64,000 nucleotides of DNA from Unio delphinus (GCA_029339505.1 JAQISU010000171.1:1833501-1897500); one strand, 5' to 3'; counted from the first letter of the stretch, positions 48,072-60,526 are shown. Notes: a model not told the origin generated them from the sequence alone. Made by a program: numbers and translations.

Positions 48072-49072
48072 ATGGTTGATATTTGGGGAAGATCTCTATC
48101 AAGCCTAAGAAAACCCACCGCGGAAATACCTGAAACCAAAGAAGTAAAAAAATATAATCGAAGATGAAATATCCGAGATGTTAAACCTCGCAAGTGTAGA
48201 TCCTAATGAAATAGTCGTATTTCAAGACAAACAGGGAAAATTGAAAACGAGTAATGTTTCTCAGAATGCTATTCTTGTTAAAATAATTGGAGTGACCGAA
48301 AATTCCCTAGCGGTGTTTGATTCCAATTGTAAGATTAAACCAGGGGTTCTTTTACCAACTGTGATAGATAGTATTAACAGTCAAGTAAAACAAATCCGGT
48401 GACTGAATGACAGTTCTCGACATGAACTCTAATAAAATAACCACACTTGGTGATCCAACACTGGATACTGATGATGTGACAACAAGTATGTAGATGACGT
48501 AGATAATTAACTATCGATGCTGCATGCTGAGCATAAAACCGCAGATGATAAACTAACGACGTTGCACGACGAGTATTAAACCACATATTGTAAACTATCG
48601 ATGCTGCGAGCTGAGTATAATGTTCATGTAAATATGTTTACAAACCTCCGTAAGAATTTTAGAAAAATGGATGATTTCGTTGGAGAACCACCAGTAGTCT
48701 CAATGGAACTTTCTGATATTAAAACAAATATCGATACGATTAAACAAACAAATGACGATATCGTTATAAATCAAAATACCACATAAGCAAAATAGTAATA
48801 CCGTGTACTCGATACATCATAGTTCTTTCATCTGGACACCTCAAAATAACATCATTGGAGTGTCTGCAGATGTTAAGGGTATCTATAGATTGACTCTGAT
48901 TTCACCGTTGCAATTTAACGTATCAACTAGGACTTCTACTGGTGTGAATACTGCAAGTGCAATAATAGATAAGGGATCCAGTGAAACGTTTGCAATAACC
49001 CTCCTCAGTGGTAATTTAACATCAGCGTCATTTAAGATTTATGTCGAATTTGTAATTGATTTAAGTAAATAG
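48072..49072 (+). pseudogene. Fiber-like protein (element C), broken
   Basis: MVDIWGRSLSSL, then a frameshift near 48150, then VDPNEIVVFQDKQGKLKTSNV (in pieces). A degraded fiber repeat with STLxxE(Y/H)-like units and an FVGEPPVVSMELSDIKTNI block follow. The knob region with GIYRLTLISPLQFNV is open to 49072. Much shorter than copy A. Confidence 0.7.
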
Positions 49073-49076
49073 TATA

Positions 49077-49548
49077 ATGAATGTCCAAGAGTATCGATAT
49101 GATCAAGTCCGTGAGTTTCCAACCAAACTAAAAACTCTTATTGACGAGTATACAGTAAATGTAAAACAATACCGCAGGCGAATTACCAGCGTCGACGTTA
49201 TTGTGTGTATTCGGTTTCAAGTGTAATTGCTGGAACTGGTATATTGTTATGAGCGATAACAGCACTGGCACCTGTAGTTGTCACAATTTGTGTGTCATCG
49301 GCGACAACAATTACAGGAATTCTTAGCATCATCACAAAAAACATATCGACATGCAGTCAAAATAAAATACACGAGTATATAATTAAATTACATATTGCAT
49401 AAACCGCGTATTCCCAATTATCGTCGCTGATATCATCTAGTCTCGATGACACAACAATATTAGATAACGGATTCTCCGCGATGATGAATATATACCATAG
49501 CACAACATCAAAATTAGAAAAACAACACAATAATGATAATGTCAATGT
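49077..49548 (+). pseudogene. Membrane-associated structural protein (element C), broken
   Basis: MNVQEYRYDQVREF matches the start of the A copy, followed by KQYRRRITSVDV and a frameshift near 49205 (one base). The hydrophobic region and C-terminal part continue in pieces. The end overlaps the penton start at 49533. Confidence 0.7.
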
Positions 49549-51274
49549 CGACAACGGAATTACTTCAACAAATAGCGACAAACAAAACACCGGAAAAGAC
49601 AACCATGATCTCAATGACCTCAACCAACCCTGAATTCAGTGTCATTTTCCCCACTGCGATCCCAGTTAAGGAGATAGCGTTGACAAAATTACGAGTATAC
49701 CACAGTTGGCCAAATATTAGATCAAAAATCATTTGGTGGTCAGCAACTAAATAATTCCTTGGTGTTTGCGAGAAAAATAAACAAGACGGAACTCCAGACT
49801 GGAACGTTGTTTCCTTACGATCTGGGTCTTACCAAATCGAAAAGATCAATAATGAATTTCAGCGTAGAAATAAAATCCATTACGGGAAGAGGATCAAAAA
49901 TTGTTATAACAGTTCATGAACCAACACAATCTTCTGCGATTGAGATAAACTCACCCGGATATTCCGTAGACATCTATCAGAGTTCGATAAGAACAGTGCT
50001 TGGATGGCCTGAAATGCCACCACTACCCGAGCCTAAAATGTCTGATTATGTCATGGGTAAGGAGGATTATCATGGTTATGATTATGGGGCAGGATAAGGA
50101 GGATTATCATGGTTATGATTATGGGGCAGGATAAGGAGGATTATCATGGTTATGATTATGGGGCAGGATAAGGAGGATTATCATGGTTATGATTATGGGG
50201 CAGGATAAGGAGGATTATCATGGTTATGATTATGGGGCAGGATAAGGAGGATTATCATGGTTATGATTATGGGGCAGGATAAGGAGGATTATCATGGTTA
50301 TGATTATGGGGCAGGATAAGGAGGATTATCATGGTTATGATTATGGGGCAGGATAAGGAGGATTATCATGGTTATGATTATGGGGCAGGATAAGGAGGAT
50401 TATCATGGTTATGATTATGGGGCAGGGTTTTGGTCCTCCTCCTCCCTCTATAATACTTAATTCTAGATTAACGTATTGGTTACCACTATATGAACGTTTT
50501 GGTGCTTATTTTAAACTAAGGAGAGACGACGATGAAAGATATTATGTAATAGATGAAAAAGATGTTGCGAAACAGTTCACAGCGATGAATAACGATTTTG
50601 AAAGAATTAAACATATTATTATAGCAGAATTTAATAAAAACACCCCCAACCGAAATGAAATTATTAAATATACAGAAGTATGTAACAAAATTATCGCCGA
50701 CATGGATGAATTAAATTTGCGGATTGTTCAGTATATATTAGCTGGTGATAGTCCTAAAAACAGAACAGAATTTGCAGCAAAATATAATATACGCGTTCAG
50801 GATATCCCAACATTTAAATTTCCAGTGTATGACGTGCCCGAGCTAAAGAAAATCCTCAACGATGCCATCGATGATGGTTTCAAACAGATTCACGACGCAT
50901 GGAAAAAATATCTCAACAACAAACAACTATCCTGAAACATAATAATGACCCCGACGGCGGTTGTAGGCATATTGCCCCTCAAAATGTAAATATATCTTCG
51001 GTGGTTGCAATAAATTTAGTATTTGATGTTATTGATGGAAGTTACTAAATAAATCTCGAAAGATCAAATCAAGCCCAGCAGGGATATATTTTATATTCGT
51101 TTGCACCAGCGGCTCCACCCGGATTTCTAATAATTCAAGATCCAACTAATCCGGTGTATATGCGATGTCATAATGATTCATTAACCCGAATTAATTTTAA
51201 ACTCACTGACCAGTCCAATAATTTGATTGATTTACGAGGAGAGACTTATAATTAGTCTATTTGTGAAATCCTAA
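49533..51274 (+). pseudogene. Penton-like protein (element C), disrupted by repeat expansion
   Basis: MSTTELLQQ region, LRVYHSWPNIRS, a frameshift near 49725, GYSVDIYQSSIRTVLGWPE, then a 37-bp tandem array (50064-50433) with stops. After it an open stretch (to 50935) encodes a helical insertion unlike that of copy A. The conserved C-terminal part (NNDPDGGCRHI-like, LYSFAPAAPPGFLI, VYMRCHND, KLTDQSNNLIDL) ends at 51272-51274. Confidence 0.75.
50064..50433 (+). repeat. 37-bp tandem repeat, about ten copies
   Basis: Perfect or nearly perfect units of GGATTATCATGGTTATGATT plus ATGGGGCAGGATAAGGA. The last unit runs into GGGTTTTGGTCCTCC. Each internal unit carries TAA in the penton frame. Confidence 0.97.
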
Positions 51275-51288
51275 AAGCTTTTTACCTT

Positions 51289-51468
51289 AACAGTTTGTCT
51301 CCACAGCGCCATCGGCGCCGGGTCTATTTACTCTGTCTCCGTAGCAGCCTTATTTGTGTGTGAAATAGTTTCGGTTTAAAATAGTTTCGGTTTGTCTGAC
51401 ATAGTTTCGGTTTCCGTAGAGGCTTTATATTTGTTTGAAAACTTGGTCTATTCACACTCTTTACTGCT
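51289..51468. repeat. Right terminal inverted repeat of element C
   Basis: Reverse complement of 43135-43315, ending ACTCTTTACTGCT. It starts 15 bp after the penton stop. Confidence 0.85.
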
Positions 51469-51546
51469 CGAGACAAGTGGAGCGAACTGCTCAGATGTTC
51501 AGCAGGACAGCGACACGACGCCATTCTAGATCAAGAGACTACTGGT
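51469..51546 (+). mobile_element. Retrotransposon ORF 3' end, right part, with CGAGA duplication
   Basis: 51469-51473 is CGAGA, the duplicate of 43130-43134. The sequence then encodes DKWSELLRCSAGQRHDAIL and QETTGDD before TAA. It reads in frame from the ORF interrupted at 43134, and its ending is common for this LINE group. Removing element C and one duplication restores a continuous frame across the site. Confidence 0.75.
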
Positions 51547-52915
51547 GATGATTAACATTGTTTTGTCACACTAACCCGATAACAAATGACCATCTAGAAT
51601 TAACATGTGATAAAAAGAAAGTCATACAATGGAAAAGTTGATTTACATTGTGTGATGTAATTTACATGCAGTGAATTGTCAGATACCGCTTGACATCATG
51701 GATTCTAGTTGAACATGAATATTGTGTTTTAGGAGCATGATTCATGACTATTGATTTCTTTCAATGATTCGAAATAAGCGTTCAGATGGACACAAGATCA
51801 CGTAGTCATGTTTGCAAAAAGATTCCGAGATCGTTAGAGAAGAGCACATTGTTACAACATTATCATTGATTTGCTAGACGGTTACATTTAATAAATTAAT
51901 ATTACAGGATTGGGCCATCCGAAAAAGGAATTTTTGCCATTGCTATCAAATTTTATATCAGTGATAACAGTTTTCGGTTTGACCGTTAAACTCTTGCATT
52001 TTTGTATTTGTAGAGCTACCTTTAAATGCTCTTCAGCTTTTTATATCGTAAATTTAATCAAATCGCGTGTGCATAAATTGAGCATAAATTATCTTGATTT
52101 CGTTTGTTCCTCTACAAGACAGATCAAGTTACATCCGCTGCAATGAATTGTACTGTATTCCTACTGTTGTGGAGATGAACCAAACCAAACAAGACATCTC
52201 ATTCTTACCAGGTAAAATGTAAATTAAATGTATTGATTATATTTTTAGTTAAGAAAGCAACGATCACGATAAGAACAGTGTAACCATTGGTACTTATAAG
52301 AATATATTTTCGATAATGTAAACACTCTTGCGCCTTATAGACTGTTTTTTATCATTTTCTTTCTTTCATCATTACGTATACTCAAACGTTCGTTAAATAA
52401 AATTGCTAATGCTTTTCAACATTTAGTGCATTTCAGCGATATGTATCATTAATATAATATACATTTTGAATGCGTCTAACATTTATTGTTTTGTGGCATG
52501 TACTTGGAAAAGGGATTATCGGTCATGTCTCTTAACACAACCTGACTTCTTTATAAAAGCTTTCGATGAACAAATGATATTATTTGATGCAGTGATGACA
52601 TTGTATGAACTCTTCTGCATTCTCAAGCGCTAAGTCGGACTTGAAATCTTTAAACTTCACTGTGTAAAGGTGTTTTGTTATTCAGAGTTTTCTATAGGAG
52701 TTTTTTTCCGTCTCTCGAATGTGGTAGTACTTTTTGAGGTTTATTGATGCTTGACTTCGGTTTGGTGTATACTCTCTGGTCCTGGATTCTGGTTCCCTCG
52801 TGTCATCTTCAAAATCGCGCGCATGATGCGATCGTTTCATCTTAAGTGCAAAATGTCAAATGACTACATTTGAAACGCCATGGTCCCTATATATTCATGT
52901 CAGACCAGTGTTCTG
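51547..52915. other. Unique A/T-rich interval, no gene recognised
   Basis: Short ORFs (for example 51910-52146) have no recognisable features. Probably intergenic or intronic host DNA. Confidence 0.5.
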
Positions 52916-52933
52916 CCTATACAACGGTTCAGT

Positions 52934-53262
52934 GACCCACCCACCTACCCACCCACCCACCCCCTCACATATTCATTTCATTCTCAATCCGATCAGAAAG
53001 ATGGAAGAGCAATTGATCGAACTTTTGATCAGAGCTTTGCGATGTGTCATGTCTTTGTTTTCTTCAGAGAAGCCGAAGGATTACTCCCCCTCTTTTCGAG
53101 AAGGATTACTCCCCCTCCTTTCGAGAAATCGAGATACTTGCTATAACTGTCAGAAGAAATGTCAACGGTGTTTGCAATGTCCAGGGTGTTTCCAATGTCC
53201 AGGGTGTTTCCAATGTCCAGGGTGTTTATTATTATTAGTAGTATTATTATTATTATTATTAT

Positions 53263-53300
<38 letters not shown>

Positions 53301-53315
53301 TCATTATTATTATTA
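52934..53315. repeat. Cluster of short tandem repeats
   Basis: (CCCA)n-like tract at 52936-52967; two copies of an AAGGATTACTCCCCCTC unit at 53076-53135; an 18-bp unit TGTCCAGGGTGTTTCCAA three to four times at 53160-53227; ATT and AGT triplet runs at 53228-53312. Confidence 0.9.
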
Positions 53316-53528
53316 CTAATTATATACATAATGTTTGTGTGTAAAGTAAACCACATCAATATCTTCATTAACGATTGTTTTCCATGCATATCTAGCTTTC
53401 CAGTGGAAGTCACTCAAATATTAATTAAATTATTAGACAATGTTAGTTCCACATGCGCCAATGCTGAAAATTCAAAAAAAAATAACTGAATCTAAATGCT
53501 TTACAGGTTAACCAAAAGAAGTATGAAA

Positions 53529-54135
53529 TGGGTCATATGCATTACAGACTGGGTCAGTTTCGGTTTAAGTCTGTTTCCAGTGCACTATGGATCCCATGCA
53601 TTACAGACTGGGTCAGTTTCGGTTTAAGTCTATTTTTCCAGTGCATTATGGGTCCCATGCATAACAGACTGCGTAGGTTTCGGTTTAAGTCTGTTTTTCC
53701 GCTGCATTATGGATCCCATGCATAACAGACTGGGTCGGTTTCGGTTTAAGTCTTTTTTCCAGTGCATTATGGGTCCCATGCATAACAAACTGGGTCAGTT
53801 TCGGTTTAAGTCTGTTTCTCCAGTGCATTATGGGTCCCATGCATAACAGACTGGGTCGGTTTCGGTTTAAGTCTTTTTTCCAGTGCATAATGGGGTCCAT
53901 GCATAACAGACTGGGTCATTTTCGGTTTAAGTCTTTTTTCCAGTGCATAATGGGGTCCATGCATAACAGACTGGGTCATTTTCGGTTTAAGTCTTTTTTC
54001 CAGTGCATAATGGGTCCCATGCATAACAGACTGCATCGGTTTCGATTTAAGTCTGTTTTTCCAATGCATTATGGGTCCCATGCATAACAGACTGGGTCAT
54101 TTTCGGTTTAAGTCCGTTTCCAGTGCATTATGGGC
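53529..54135. repeat. 60-61-bp minisatellite, about ten copies
   Basis: Units with GGGTCCCATGCATAACAGAC, TTTCGGTTTAAGTC and TTTCCAGTGCATTATG. Near-multiple-of-three spacing produces several artificial ORFs on both strands. Confidence 0.92.
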
Positions 54136-54893
54136 TGCTCAGCTACATTACTCTCCTATTTCAAACAAAGGTTTGACTAGTTACCCGGATGCTTGCGTAA
54201 ATTCCTAGTCTACTTGATTAGTTGGCATCAGATCTATAATAGTCTTTATTCAGCACTAAAGTTTGTCAAAATAGTTTATGCTTTGATTGTGTTTGCACAT
54301 TGCAGATGGTAAATTGATGTGGTCAATAACAGGGTCAATAGCAGGGTCAGAGATGCTTGTCATACTCATTGTTCTCATAGGAGTCTGTATATGCAGGTAA
54401 CAATCTTGATACATTTACTAATAACCTGTTATAGTGTTGGTATACTAACAGTCTTGGTTTATCACAATTATATTATCCAAAATGTATTGATACAAAGTCA
54501 CAATAATCCTACAATAGTGATTTAGTCCGATTTAATGAGCACTTTGTAATTCCAATGAATAATTTAAATATTCAAATCCTCTCAAATTAAAACGGATCTA
54601 ATTTCGCTTCAGATATTAAAATAGGAAATGGTAATTCCAATGTAAAACAATAATTTCAAAACCTACGACACAATAAATTAGCCCAGATAAGAAACAGAAG
54701 TTAATTTTGATAACATTCTAAATTATAAACAAGATCAGGTCTGTTACTAAAAGTTATGTAAAGAGCAAGGTAAAATTCAGGTAGGGCATTAATTCCCGAG
54801 AGAAAAAACAAAGTCCTGAACTCAACCCCAAGTAAACATATTTACCTACAAATATTAATATATATTATGGAACCATATACAAAATTATCTATG

Positions 54894-54895
<2 letters not shown>
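54136..54895. other. Unique A/T-rich interval, no gene recognised
   Basis: No coding or structural signal seen. Confidence 0.5.
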
Positions 54896-54948
<53 letters not shown>

Positions 54949-55051
54949 TATATATGTAATATATATATGTAATATATATATATGTAATATATATGTGTAA
55001 ATTATATATGTAATATATATATGTAAATTATATATGTAATATATATATATG

Positions 55052-55108
<57 letters not shown>

Positions 55109-55203
55109 ATATACATATATGTAAATTATATATGTAATATATTTATATGTAAATTATATATGTAATATATATATGTAAATTATATATGTAAATTATATAT
55201 GTG

Positions 55204-55257
<54 letters not shown>

Positions 55258-55262
55258 AATAT
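54896..55262. repeat. (AT)n array with ATATATGTAA variants
   Basis: Three long AT runs separated by ATATATGTAATATAT and ATATGTAAATT units. Confidence 0.95.
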
Positions 55263-57060
55263 GTTTTATCAAACATACATGACACACGATGGACCATATC
55301 ATGTAAAACGCAAGAAATGTGAGCATCAACATAAGTGGTTTGATTGCACTTTAAAAGTATAATAGTTGTAAAGACAGTGTATTAAGTAAACGTGTAAACG
55401 AAACTTTTCAATCAAATGACAGCAGAAATGGAATAGTGAAAGATACAAAGGGCATTATTGGTTCAATATCAAAAGCATATCTACACAAAAGCAAGTCAGA
55501 GCCATGGATACGAAGTGTCTCCCAGGATTGAACACTGCACAATTAATAGTATACATATCCAAAATAGAACCCACTAAATCTTTCACAATGTGTCTTACTA
55601 TGACAATGTCTGTTCATAAAGTCATTAATATTAAGGTAAATGTATCAAACAGAAGGAATAGAACAAAAAAGGACGAAGAGATGTTTCGCTCAGCATACAT
55701 TTTAGGTTCGATAAGTTCGTGTAAATGTAGAAATAATAGATGTTGAAATGGTGAAATTGGTTTTATATAGTTTTGGGAATATGGGCTATTTGATAGCTAA
55801 AATATTTTACAATTAGAATGCACCAGGACTTAATAATAAGGTGTGTTTAAGGATTAACATTGTGGAACCTGAACTGTTATCATACTTTGATATGTTTCTG
55901 GCCGTTAGCCACTACATAATGGTGAAGGACTTGTAGATGGACCATTAGCCGTACATGCAGGTATATTTCTTTTACATGAGCCTTTAGTTATTACACGTTC
56001 GTAAATCATGTTTATACATGCCATCACCGACGACATAGTGGTATAATTGTACGAGTCAATAGCCACTACTTGCTATTTGCTCGTAAAGGACTTTTACGAG
56101 GACCATTCGTCACAAAATGTTGCTACATGATTATCCATTGTTCAATAGCCACTACATGCTAGTTAAACACTTATACACGTACCATGACATATTACATGCT
56201 GGTACATGACTTATGCATGAGTTATGTACTGCATGCTGGGTAAAATCTTATATGTGTACCATTATTTACTGCATGGTGGTAAATGCTGATACAGGATTAT
56301 ACATGGACTTGTAGAATTCGCCAATACATGCTGGTAAAGAATATTTTTGACAGATGATTGTCAAATTCGATATGTCAAGGTGATGGAAATACCAGATTTT
56401 ATATAATACTGGTTACATTTTACAAGTGTAATTAGAGATTCCATCCCACTTGCCTATTTCAACGACTGCACTTTAAGCGAAGAGAAATTATTTCCAAATG
56501 AAAATTATTTTTCACCATTGACGACTGTAAGGCTAAGAAACAACAGTACCAAACTTGTTCACACATTGACAAATAAACAGAAATACCCAAATCGCTAAAG
56601 AAATCTGAAGCGTTACATAATAATTGATTTAAAATTGACAATAGGAAAATGAATTCTCCAAATTTTATCTAGATCCATATTTTAAATCATATACCGACGT
56701 GAATAAAAGTTAATATAAACAGTACAGCTAATGATTTCGAGAAAGATATTTCACAGTTGGAAAATATCCCGTTTTATGCATAAATGGAATAAATTGCTTC
56801 TTTAATTAAACGTCAGAAAGATGTTTCATTTAGAAGAGGATCATTTCTTGACGTTAAATCAATGTTAGCCAATCTTTGTGTTAAGAACGTCAAATAAACC
56901 AAACCATTTTATTTTAGAAAGATAGTGTTTGTACCATACAAATGGTGATTACAACAAAAAGAACATCAAATATGGTGACAGAAAGAAACAGCAAACGACT
57001 GATACCGATTCTATACGTATTCTTGCTGAGACAGAATCCGTTCACAGTAATAAAAATACT
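55263..57060. other. A/T-rich interval with a weak degenerate repeat
   Basis: From about 55900 to 56330 phrases such as TACATGCTGGTAAA and GGACTTGTA recur irregularly, a decayed minisatellite. The ORF at 55504-55746 is unrecognised. Otherwise nothing is seen. Confidence 0.4.
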
Positions 57061-57064
57061 TACA

Positions 57065-57165
57065 ATGAGACTGATTCGAGAGACACGGAGACCGTGCTTG
57101 GTTAACACAGATGTGAATGATTCGAGAAACGCGGAGACCGTGCTTGGTTAACACAGATGTGAATG
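57065..57165. repeat. About 49-bp direct repeat, two copies plus a partial
   Basis: GATTCGAGA(G/A)AC(A/G)CGGAGACC and CGTGCTTGGTTAACACAGAT recur back to back. Confidence 0.8.
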
Positions 57166-57330
57166 ATACGAAAGTCTAGGCAAAAAGACTGCGTGCTTGG
57201 TTTACCACGAGTAGGAACGATACAAAACCACATGACAAGGATTGCGGAGTGTGTTTACCACGAAAGTCTAAGAAAGAAAAGACAAGGAACACGTGTTTTG
57301 TTTATCAAAATGTGTATAATATTCGAGGCT

Positions 57331-57860
57331 TTGACAAGGACAGTGTACTTGATTGTATTACGAATATCCATGACTTTGACAAAGACAGTGTACTTGATTG
57401 TATTACGAATATCCATGACTTTGACAAGGACAGTGTACTTGATTGTATTACGAATATCCATGACTTTGACAAAGACAGTGTACTTGATTGTATTACGAAT
57501 ATCCATGACTTTGACAAGGATAGTGTACTTGATTGTATTACGAATATCCATGACTTTGACAAAGACAGTGTACTTGATTGTATTACGAATATCCATGACT
57601 TTGACAAAGACAGTGTACTTGATTGTATTACGAATATCCATGACTTTGACAAAGATAGTGTACTTGATTGTATTACGAATATCCATGACTTTGACAAAGA
57701 CAGTGTACTTGATTGTATTACGAATATCCATGACTTTGACAAGGATAGTGTACTTGATTGTATTACAAGGACAGTGTACTTGATTGTATTACAAGGAGAG
57801 TGTACTTGATTGTATTACAAGGACAAGTGTACTTGATTGTATTACGAATATCCATGAATT
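57331..57860. repeat. 45-bp minisatellite, about ten copies
   Basis: Units with TTTGACAAGGACAGTGTACTTG and GTATTACGAATATCCATGA-type sequence. The 45-bp period gives long open frames on both strands (57163-57809), which I do not treat as genes. Three shortened units follow at 57765-57850. Confidence 0.95.
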
Positions 57861-58330
57861 TGACTAGCAGACTTTAATAATTGATATGAAGTGTTTGAAC
57901 ACCTCCTTGATTAGAATACGAGTGTGATAAAATATGTAACAATTTATGCATTAATTTCCCTTATTGGCAGATGGCGACATAGACTGACGTGAAAATTGTA
58001 TAGTCCTCGATTAGCATAGAATCGCAATTTACGGTACATGGTAGCGAATGTCACATATATTTCACATACACCTTGTGGAAGCTAAAATTATAGACATTGC
58101 AAACTGAAAGAACAATACCGATATTCATTAGTCAGTACCAAAATATATCATAAATAGATTAATACAATTATCAAATATCATAAGTACTTCCATATGGGAA
58201 TGTGACAATTAAGGTTAACTAAACTGACATCTCTCGTCGTTTCTTGAGCTTCATGTATGATTTATGAAAGATTACACCATCGCCATTTCTAACGTTGGAG
58301 TTACCCTTGTCCACAGAAAGTCATACAAAG
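57861..58330. other. Unique interval, no gene recognised
   Basis: Nothing identifiable. Confidence 0.5.
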
Positions 58331-58334
58331 GGTT

Positions 58335-58828
58335 ATTCAATGTTATTTTTCCTTGTCCTAGAAAGCAGTAAAATAATATGAAAATGGAGGCCTATTTTCC
58401 TTGTCCTAGAAAACAGTAAAATAATATGAAAATGGAGGCCTATTTTCCTTGTCCTAGAAAGCAGTAAAATAATATGAAAATGGAGGCCTATTTTCCTTGT
58501 CCTAGAAAACAGTAAAATAATATGAAAATGGAGGCCTATTTTCCTTGTCCTAGAAAAGCAGTAAAATAATATGAAAATGGAGGCCTATTTTCCTTGTCCT
58601 AGAAAACAGTAAAATAATATGAAAATGGAGGCCTATTTTCCTTGTCCTAGAAAACAGTAAAATAATATGAAAATGGAGGCCTATTTTCCTTGTCCTAGAA
58701 AAGCAGTAAAATAATATGAAAATGGAGTCCTATTTTCCTTGTCCTAGAAAACAGTAAAATAATATGAAAATGGAGTCCTATTTTCCTTGTCCTAGAAAGC
58801 AGTAAAATAATATGAAAATTTAGGCCTA
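58335..58828. repeat. 48-49-bp minisatellite, about ten copies
   Basis: Units of TATTTTCCTTGTCCTAGAAA with ACAGTAAAATAATATGAAAATGG-type continuation. The one-base length variation breaks frames. Confidence 0.95.
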
Positions 58829-59039
58829 TTTTTTTTCCTTCTACACAACTACACTATAGGAATTATAATCATAGTAAAGGTTACGGTAGTGGTGCAGGTG
58901 GGAGAAATTACCTAAATAACGACTTTTGGATCGTAAGGAGTTAGGGAAGATATTTTATTGATAAGGTTTTCAATTTCTATGTTTACTTTTGTTTGTTTGA
59001 TTAGGATATTTAACGTAACTTTAACAAGTTTTCAGTCAT

Positions 59040-59308
59040 ATTGCTACGATGACTGCAATGAGACAGTTTATAGTGATGTCTAGCACTGGGGCATCATGCC
59101 GCAGACATGTAGCATGATGTCCCACACAGTCACATTATCCTGACACCAGGCCGACCAGTCCCAACACTAACCTCTTAATGTTGAGCGTCAAGCGAGGCAA
59201 CTGTTACTTCCATTTTTGTAAGTCTTTGGTATGACTCGGCCAGTGATCGTACCCACGACATCCCGCTTCCGAGGCGGACGCTCCTAACCACTACGCCACC
59301 GGAGCAGT
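59040..59308 (-). mobile_element. tRNA-derived SINE
   Basis: The minus strand starts near 59308 with a tRNA-like head: GGTGGCGTAGTGGTTAGG (A box), CGCCTCGGAAGCGGG (anticodon-arm-like), and GGGTACGATCACTGG (degraded B box). The body includes AAGAGGTTAGTGTTGGG and a hairpin GGACATCATGCT/GGCATGATGCCC, ending near ACTATAAACTG. I recall similar SINEs from bivalve and gastropod genomes, which supports a molluscan host. Confidence 0.75.
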
Positions 59309-60105
59309 TCCTCTGTGTTTATAATCCTCGTTTACATCGTAGCACGTGTTAATAACATGGTGGGTTATATTTTAATGAAAGGGTTGACAACGGTAAAGAT
59401 ATTATTGAAGGGGTGGACATTTAATTTAATAAGACAATCATATGGACTTATAAATAGGAAATTGGACACAAATTGATATTTTTGCAACTTACTTTAGCAT
59501 ATTAATTAAACAAAGTACAAATCTATATTTACCGTAACTGCAAATATTCTCTAAGTAACGACATATATACGTTACATTTCCACACAACGTGTGTATCGTC
59601 TCCCCACTAAGCCATATATGTTATTATTGTAGCCATCCCGTAGAATATGTCGTGCTCGCAACGAAAGAGTTAATTCATGTATCATTTCCCTGCATCTTAA
59701 CATCTTTCCCAAATGTAATATCGATTTCATTGGTTGTTCAGAAAATGACATAAAGCCGAGGATTGTGACATCAAGGCAATGATGCTACTTTCCCGTGTGT
59801 ACACTAACATTACCCAATACTCTTAACTTGCTACTTGGAATAACGATGTTGATATAGTAACATGTAATGTGCTGTTAGTGACCTATGCTATTATCTTTTT
59901 TTTAACAAACATACACTACATAAAAGTATTGGAACAGAAACTAAAATATAATTGTTGAGAAGTTTAAAAATTTGGCAGTTTAAATTACATTTAGTTTTAT
60001 GACGAGTAATGTTACAATTTATATCCATTTATATTTCATGCTTACATAGCAAGAGCTAAAACACACATTGCCATACGAATTCATTATATTTCATATCTGA
60101 TTCAG
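59309..60105. other. Probable intron of a host gene
   Basis: No coding signal. It ends in TTTCATATCTGATTCAG, a plausible 3' splice site for the exon at 60106. Confidence 0.4.
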
Positions 60106-60526
60106 AAAACGTCGCCTACATCGTAAAAACGAAGAATACATTGGGCGTCGTTCCAACGCATCCCAACATTCAAGTGGAGAGGAAAGAAATTGCGAATACT
60201 CATCTGCAGTACAGTCTATCAAATCTGGCCATATATACAGTTTAAATAATAATCCTCCAGATGATACTGCACAGATTGATATCAATGTTGATAATGAGAG
60301 CTGCGCATGTGCTAGCATTTCCATCCCCCAAACTCCTGCATTTGTCACGGATAACACCTACGACACCATTTGTGATGTAATGAAGCCTCGCTTTGATGAT
60401 ACATATGATCACGTGATAGAGGAATACGATAATACAATATTCTTGACTATACATACCATCCCCGATGCCAATGATACATATGATCACGTGACAATACGTT
60501 CTGATGAAGTAACAATACCTAGATAA
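60106..60526 (+). CDS. Candidate 3' terminal exon: cytoplasmic tail of a host surface receptor
   Basis: Without an ATG, one plus frame is open from 60101 to a TAA at 60524-60526, about 140 codons, and begins at a good AG splice acceptor (60104-60105). The translation starts with a basic stretch (KRRLHRKNEEYIGRRS), typical just inside a membrane. It then has repeated tyrosine motifs: NTYDTICDV, DTYDHVIEEYDNT, DTYDHVTIRSDEVTI. Such YxxV/DTYDHV repeats occur in tails of molluscan scavenger-type and MEGF-like receptors and would be phosphotyrosine docking sites. Directly after the stop a decayed NYDHVI copy follows. The upstream exons are not identified, so the gene identity is open. Confidence 0.55.

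Larger units (their letters stand above)
43135..51468. mobile_element. Element C: degenerate Maverick/adintovirus-like element, complete end to end
   Basis: 8334 bp between CGAGA duplications with inverted repeats of 181 and 180 bp. Order: ATPase (-), PLA2 (+), integrase (+), helicase C-terminus (-), then capsid to penton (+). Structural protein 1, the pX-like gene, the capsid N-terminus, the accessory block and most of the helicase are gone, apparently through one deletion at about 45975. It inserted into the 3' end of a retrotransposon ORF. Confidence 0.85.

Noticed and set aside
53529..54087. Several 60-90-codon ORFs with MGPMHNRLG or MGPIMHWK
   Set aside because: Products of the 60-61-bp minisatellite.
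57163..57809. Four long overlapping ORFs on both strands
   Set aside because: A 45-bp minisatellite keeps these frames open; no conserved start or domain.
59222..59308. A functional tRNA gene on the minus strand
   Set aside because: The tRNA-like head has a degraded B box and is followed by a SINE body; it cannot be a clean cloverleaf.
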